From contig CAVSJQ010000022.1 of the NCBI GenBank assembly GCA_963728355.1, forward strand, positions 372,001 to 436,000: DNA of 64,000 nucleotides, read 5' to 3'. Positions 60,169 to 64,000 of the stretch are shown piece by piece. The DNA comes from Sva-07 sp963728355. GTDB lineage: Bacteria > Actinomycetota > Acidimicrobiia > Acidimicrobiales > Ilumatobacteraceae. The position numbers and the translations under genes are program-made. Every line of letters starts with the position of its first letter. Within the stretch, counting starts at the first letter, position 1. The notes beneath the pieces are model-generated. The model ran no database searches, had not been told where the DNA came from, and saw nothing but the letters and a program-made list of their open reading frames with translations.

Positions 60169-62024
60169 GAGACCACCCCCGACGCAGCATCGACCGCATC
60201 GCTTCCATGACTGGCGGAAGCGGCGGCGGGAGCGATCGCCGTGCCGGTGCGGTCGCGGTCGGATTCGAAGGCCTCGACCAGTTCCCGATAGGCGCCGGTC
60301 GTTGCGAGCAACTGGTCGTGGGTTCCGTGGGCCGCGATGCGTCCGTCGGCCACGAACACCACGTCGTCCGCCAGTGCGATCGTCGACGGGCGCGACGCCA
60401 CCATCAGCACGGTGGAGCCCCCCAAACGGGACCGTAACCGCTCGAGGATCTGGGCTTCGGTGGCCGGATCGAGCGCCGACGTGGTGTCGTCGAGCACGAG
60501 GAGACTCGGGCGGCGCACCAACGCGCGGGCGAGCGCCAACCGTTGGCGCTGGCCGCCGCTGAGACTGACGCCCCGTTCACCGACGACCGTGTCGAGCTGT
60601 TGCGGCAGACGCCGGACGAACTCGGTCGCCGCCGACTGGTCGAGTGCGTCCCAGATCTCCTCATCGGTGTACCGCGTGCCGAGCTCGACGTTGTCGCGCA
60701 CGGTGCCGCTGGAGAGGAACGCCTCCTGGAACACGACGGCTCGCACCCCGGCAGCGAGGCGCACCTCGCCGGTACTCGGTCCGAGCAGCCCCGCTGCGAG
60801 TTGGGCGATCGTCGACTTGCCGGAACCCGTGGGGCCCACCAGCGCCGTCACGCTCCCCCGCCGGACGGCGAGGTCGACGTCCTTCACCGTGGGCGGTCCC
60901 TCGCCCTCGTGGGCGAACGTCACCGCGATGAACTCGACGCCGGTTCCCTCCGCAGCGAGCCCGATCCGCTCGGCCGGGTCCGGCTCGATCGGTTCGTCGA
61001 GCACCGTCTTGATCCGCTGCCATGCCGCCATCGACCGCGGGAGTTCCGAGAGCGTGTAGCCGATCAGGCGCAGCGGGAACACGAGCAGCGTGAACAGGAA
61101 GATCACGCTGGAGAACTCGCCCACGGTCACGTCGCCGGAACGCACGCGCAGCGCACCGACGACGACGAGAACGATGTTGGTCAGCGACGGGATGACGTCG
61201 AGCAGCGCTTCGAACAGACTGCGCAGCTTGATCGCGTGGACGCGCGAGTCCCGGACCCGGTCGGCCAATCCGGCGAGACGCTCGGTCTCACGCTCCTCGG
61301 CACCGTAGGACTTGACGAGCTGGACCCCTTCGAAGCTCTCGTGCACACCGGCGGAGAACTCGCCGAGTTGGTCCTGGGCCCGGGTGAAGTAACGGGACAC
61401 CGACTTCTCGTAGACGACGTTCGTCGTCAGCAGCAGTGGGAACACGACCACGGCGACCAGGCCGAGCGGGACGTCGATCGCCAGCATCCAGACCGTCGAC
61501 GCGACGAGCATCACCACCGTGCCGGATGCGAACGGGATCGGTGCCAGCACGCTGACCGTGGCTTCGGTGTCGACGCCGGCGCGCTGCACGAGGTCGCCGT
61601 CGGCGCGCCGGTTGTGCCAGCTCACCGGCTGGACGACGTAGCGCCGCACGACACGGTTGGTGAACGTCTGGGCGACGCGCCACATCGTGATCGACGCGTA
61701 GCTGCGCCTGACCACGATCGCCACCGCCCGCAGGACGCCGATGACGATGACGAGACCGAGACCGGACAGAACCGTGGCCGCCGACACCCCGCCATCGTCG
61801 AACCGCGGCAGGATCACGTCGTCGATCACCCGGCCGATCGCGAAGCTCGATGCCACCGTGAGCAGGGCGAACACCGCGGCGCCGCCCATCGCCATGACGA
61901 ACAGCTTGGGATGCACCGTGACCATCTCGACGATGAAGGCCGCATTGCGTCGGGTGCGCTCCCGCGCCCCGAGTTCGTCGTCGGGCGCGGCGGACTCCTC
62001 GAGGATCGTGTCGGCGGGCTGCAC
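60165..62024 (-). CDS. ABC exporter half-transporter (ATPase/permease), partner
   Basis: A 619-residue half-transporter. Six helices in the N-terminal 330 residues, then Walker A GPTGSGKST, signature LSGGQRQRLALARALVRRPS and Walker B LLVLDDTTSALD. The Walker B aspartate is followed by Asp (DD) instead of the catalytic Glu, typical of the degenerate site in heterodimeric exporters; the partner has DE. GTG at 62024. Divergent from the gene at 62068. Confidence 0.93.
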   Translation of the reverse strand: MQPADTILEESAAPDDELGARERTRRNAAFIVEMVTVHPKLFVMAMGGAAVFALLTVASSFAIGRVIDDVILPRFDDGGVSAATVLSGLGLVIVIGVLRAVAIVVRRSYASITMWRVAQTFTNRVVRRYVVQPVSWHNRRADGDLVQRAGVDTEATVSVLAPIPFASGTVVMLVASTVWMLAIDVPLGLVAVVVFPLLLTTNVVYEKSVSRYFTRAQDQLGEFSAGVHESFEGVQLVKSYGAEERETERLAGLADRVRDSRVHAIKLRSLFEALLDVIPSLTNIVLVVVGALRVRSGDVTVGEFSSVIFLFTLLVFPLRLIGYTLSELPRSMAAWQRIKTVLDEPIEPDPAERIGLAAEGTGVEFIAVTFAHEGEGPPTVKDVDLAVRRGSVTALVGPTGSGKSTIAQLAAGLLGPSTGEVRLAAGVRAVVFQEAFLSSGTVRDNVELGTRYTDEEIWDALDQSAATEFVRRLPQQLDTVVGERGVSLSGGQRQRLALARALVRRPSLLVLDDTTSALDPATEAQILERLRSRLGGSTVLMVASRPSTIALADDVVFVADGRIAAHGTHDQLLATTGAYRELVEAFESDRDRTGTAIAPAAASASHGSDAVDAASGVVS

Positions 62025-62067
62025 GGCACGTTTCTACCAGCCGGGCTCGGTCATATCGTGAGACATT

Positions 62068-62634
62068 GTGAGCACCGACGCCCCCGCCCCACCGGGACCT
62101 CCCAGCTACGTTCCCGGTGGCCAACCGGGACCCTGGCGCCGTTCGCCGGTCCGGCGGGTGCTGCTGTGGGGGGCGGTCGTGTTCATGATCGTGTTCTGGA
62201 TCTGGGCGCTGTTCTTCGCGTCGAAGGAGGCGGTCAACAAGATCGAGGACACGGCGTGGGCGGCGCGAGCCGAGGAGATCTGCGTCGACTACGACGCCCA
62301 GTTGCGGGCGTTGGACGCCCGTGCCTCCGCCGACCTCGACGTCCGTGCCGATCTCGTGGACGAATCGACCGACCTGCTCAGTGGGATGCTCGACGACATC
62401 GTCGCCGTCACGCCCACCGACGAGAAGGGCCAGGCGATCGTGCCCGAGTGGGAATCGGAGTACCGGATCCTGCTCGCCGACCGCTACCGCTATGCGGACC
62501 AGCTCCGCGCCGGCGAGAACGTCGCCTTCACCGAGACCGCCGTCGAGGGTGTGCCGATCACCGAGCGCATCGAGAAGTTCACGCTCGACAACGAGATGCC
62601 GACCTGCGCTCCCCCACGGGGCTCGGTCGTCTGA
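62068..62634 (+). CDS. Single-pass membrane protein, function unknown
   Basis: A 188-residue ORF. A proline-rich cytoplasmic N-terminus is followed by one helix (VLLWGAVVFMIVFWIWALFF, about residues 31-50) and a helical outside domain with cysteines (EEICVDYDAQ, MPTCAPP). No family recognised. GTG at 62068 is the start. Divergent from the ABC exporter pair, with 43 bases between. Confidence 0.65.
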   Translation: MSTDAPAPPGPPSYVPGGQPGPWRRSPVRRVLLWGAVVFMIVFWIWALFFASKEAVNKIEDTAWAARAEEICVDYDAQLRALDARASADLDVRADLVDESTDLLSGMLDDIVAVTPTDEKGQAIVPEWESEYRILLADRYRYADQLRAGENVAFTETAVEGVPITERIEKFTLDNEMPTCAPPRGSVV

Positions 62635-62649
62635 CCGGCGCCGGGGTCG

Positions 62650-63321
62650 CTACCGCGGCTCGATCCGCTTGATCACGCGTGCCGGCACACCGGCGGCGAC
62701 GCTGTGGTCGGGAAGGTGTCCGGTGACCACGCTGTTCGCCCCGACGACCACGTGGCGCCCGATCGTCGCTCCGGGGAGCACGACGGTGCCGTGCCCCAAC
62801 CATGAGCCCTCCCCGATCGACACGGGGCGCTCGGGCATGACCTGCTTGGAGATCGGGAGGTCCGGGTCGCTGTAGCCGTGGTTCTGGTCGGTGATGTAGA
62901 CGTGGTGTCCGGTCCACACGTCGTCACCGATCACGATCTGCAGGTGGCCGACGATGCCGCTCCCCTTGCCGATGAGGCACCGATCGCCGACCGAGATCAC
63001 CGGATCGCTCACCATCTGCTGTCCGGGAACCATCCCGGCCGACAGTGTGATCTGGGGGCCGAACATCGTGCCGGCGCCGATGTGGATGTACCGCTCGTTG
63101 AAGATCGCGTTCGGCGGGAAGCAGATCACGCTGCCGGCGCCGATGTGCCCGAAGCGCTTCCCGCGCCGGGTGTCGGGTCCGATCGCACCGAGTTCGACGG
63201 CGGTCTCCCATGCGCGGATCACGCCCTCGCCGAGCGCGCGTTTGACCCCGGTGCAAAGACGCTGCGCGAGGCCGTCGTCGAGAGGCGATCGGTCGAGCAC
63301 GATGCGTGACGCTAGTGCCAC
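62650..63321 (-). CDS. Hexapeptide-repeat acyltransferase
   Basis: A left-handed beta-helix protein of 223 residues. Repeats include GHIGAGSVICFPPNAIFNER, HIGAGTMFGPQITL, IGKGSGIVGHLQIVIGDDVW and SWLGHGTVVLPGATIGRHVV, and the end VAAGVPARVIKRIEPR is that of maltose/NodL-type O-acetyltransferases. The start is uncertain; I chose GTG at 63321 (TTG at 63351 adds 10 basic residues). Donor and acceptor unknown. It is convergent with the single-pass protein gene. Confidence 0.86.
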   Translation of the reverse strand: MALASRIVLDRSPLDDGLAQRLCTGVKRALGEGVIRAWETAVELGAIGPDTRRGKRFGHIGAGSVICFPPNAIFNERYIHIGAGTMFGPQITLSAGMVPGQQMVSDPVISVGDRCLIGKGSGIVGHLQIVIGDDVWTGHHVYITDQNHGYSDPDLPISKQVMPERPVSIGEGSWLGHGTVVLPGATIGRHVVVGANSVVTGHLPDHSVAAGVPARVIKRIEPR

Positions 63322-63361
63322 GATGACCCCACGAACCCGCCGCTTCGGCAAACTCGGCCGG

Positions 63362-63403
63362 GCGATGAGCGAAAAGCCCGTGTCAGGGCGGTTGGCTCAT
63401 CGC
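63362..63403. promoter_or_regulatory. Nested inverted repeat upstream of the P1 peptidase gene
   Basis: GCGATGAGC at 63362-63370 is repeated inverted as GCTCATCGC at 63395-63403, with a smaller stem (GCCC/GGGC) nested between. It lies in the divergent region between the acyltransferase and the P1 peptidase start at 63424. Possible operator or RNA hairpin; no further evidence. Confidence 0.35.
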
Positions 63404-63423
63404 TCGCTTCGTACAGTGGTCCG

Positions 63424-64000
63424 ATGGCCGCACGATCCGATGCACCGGAGATCGACCTCGCACTGCCGGTCGGTTCGATCACCGATGTCGCCGGCGTCCG
63501 CGTGGGCCATCACCAGCGAACCGGTCGGGGTTGGCAGACCGGGACCACCGTCGTGTACGTCCCCGGCGGAGCGACGCCCGGGGTGTCGGTACGCGGCGGC
63601 GGCCCAGGCACCCGCGAGACCGACGCGCTGCGACCGGAGAACCTGGTCCAGGAGATCCACGCCGTCTGCCTCACCGGGGGCAGCGCCTTCGGACTGGCGG
63701 CCGCCGACGGAGTCGCAGCCTGGCTGGAACAGCGAAGGTTGGGCTTTCCGGTCGGACCGGCGGACGACCTCCAGGGGGTCGTGCCGGTCGTGCCGGCGGC
63801 CGTCGTGTTCGACCTCGCACGCGCCGGACGATTCGACCACCGCCCGACCGCCGAGTTCGGACGTCGGGCCATCGCCGGCGCGAAGATCCGTCAGCGCTCG
63901 TGGGGATCGGTCGGCGCCGGCACCGGCGCGCGGGCCGCAGGCCTGCAGGGTGGCGTCGGCACCGCCAGCACCACGGTCTCGATCCCGGTCCGGCCGTCGG
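63424..64000 (+). CDS. P1 family peptidase (DmpA-like), partial
   Basis: N-terminal 192 codons of a P1-family (PF03576) Ntn-type aminopeptidase, cut by the window edge. DLALPVGSITDVAGVRVGHH, TTVVYVPGGATPGVSVRGGG, TRETDALRPENLV and LTGGSAFGLAAADGV are all family landmarks. The self-cleavage site and active-site serine should lie beyond the window. ATG at 63424. Confidence 0.9.
   Translation, partial: MAARSDAPEIDLALPVGSITDVAGVRVGHHQRTGRGWQTGTTVVYVPGGATPGVSVRGGGPGTRETDALRPENLVQEIHAVCLTGGSAFGLAAADGVAAWLEQRRLGFPVGPADDLQGVVPVVPAAVVFDLARAGRFDHRPTAEFGRRAIAGAKIRQRSWGSVGAGTGARAAGLQGGVGTASTTVSIPVRPS

Noticed and set aside
60543..62672. 709-codon open frame on the plus strand opposite the ABC exporter gene
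   Set aside because: Antisense shadow of a gene with intact Walker motifs; low-complexity Asp/Arg/His composition.
1..64000. tRNA, rRNA or CRISPR arrays
   Set aside because: No cloverleaf-like sequences with a conserved T-arm and no regularly spaced repeats were noticed in the gaps; a dedicated scan (tRNAscan-SE, CRISPR finder) would settle it.

Overview
The window reads as a chromosomal segment of a high-GC actinobacterium, most likely of the class Acidimicrobiia and close to Ilumatobacter (inference). The grounds are very high GC, frequent GTG starts, many GTGA/ATGA stop-start overlaps, actinobacterial families (DUF3151, DUF2510, GuaB1-type IMPDH paralogue, mycothiol-dependent-enzyme fold, DUF222-HNH) and a halohydrin dehalogenase-like gene. 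No rRNA, tRNA or CRISPR array was seen.

Left part (1-15.2 kb), housekeeping. A minus-strand, translationally coupled run alaS-ruvX-mltG-aroE-aroC leads off the left edge. It is followed by a cysteine-rich conserved protein, a small acidic protein, and rnd-rhodanese-mobA-DUF3151 on the minus strand. Next come an MFS transporter, an alpha/beta hydrolase coupled to pyk, and a histidine phosphatase coupled to an M18 aminopeptidase.

Middle part (15.2-35.2 kb), accessory and partly decaying. It holds many remnants: a TPR fragment, a GyrI-like fragment, a DUF1905 gene with an in-frame amber codon, an IS110 transposase remnant, a GNAT gene missing its core, a truncated cyclase-sensor-like ORF and a DUF222-HNH remnant. 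Intact systems lie among them. These are a complete branched-chain-amino-acid-type ABC cassette (SBP-livG-livF-livH-livM) divergent from a TetR/hydrolase pair with a 24-bp perfect palindrome between them; a MazE/MazF toxin-antitoxin pair; a second TetR whose 31-bp inverted repeat covers its own start codon, coupled to an MDMPI-fold protein and followed by a metallo-beta-lactamase-fold protein; and an SDR-fold protein with the halohydrin dehalogenase motifs.

Right part (35.2-64 kb) returns to core genes. These include guaB1-cmk-plsC (coupled), tsaC/sua5, a J-domain protein, xylulokinase, nitroreductase and enoyl-CoA hydratase. A second branched-chain-type ABC cassette follows: SBP on plus, livH-livM-livG-livF plus two lipoproteins on minus. 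Its LivH carries an unusual N-terminal exported domain. After it come heme A synthase, an SDR, a PPOX-family protein, a methyltransferase, a histidine phosphatase, two cyclic-nucleotide-binding-domain proteins, a two-subunit ABC exporter, a hexapeptide acyltransferase and the start of a P1-family peptidase at the right edge.

The two liv cassettes suggest intake of amino acids or related small carboxylates; their substrates cannot be read from the sequence. The accessory middle looks like a zone of repeated insertion and deletion in which a few detoxification-like and toxin-antitoxin genes have survived.
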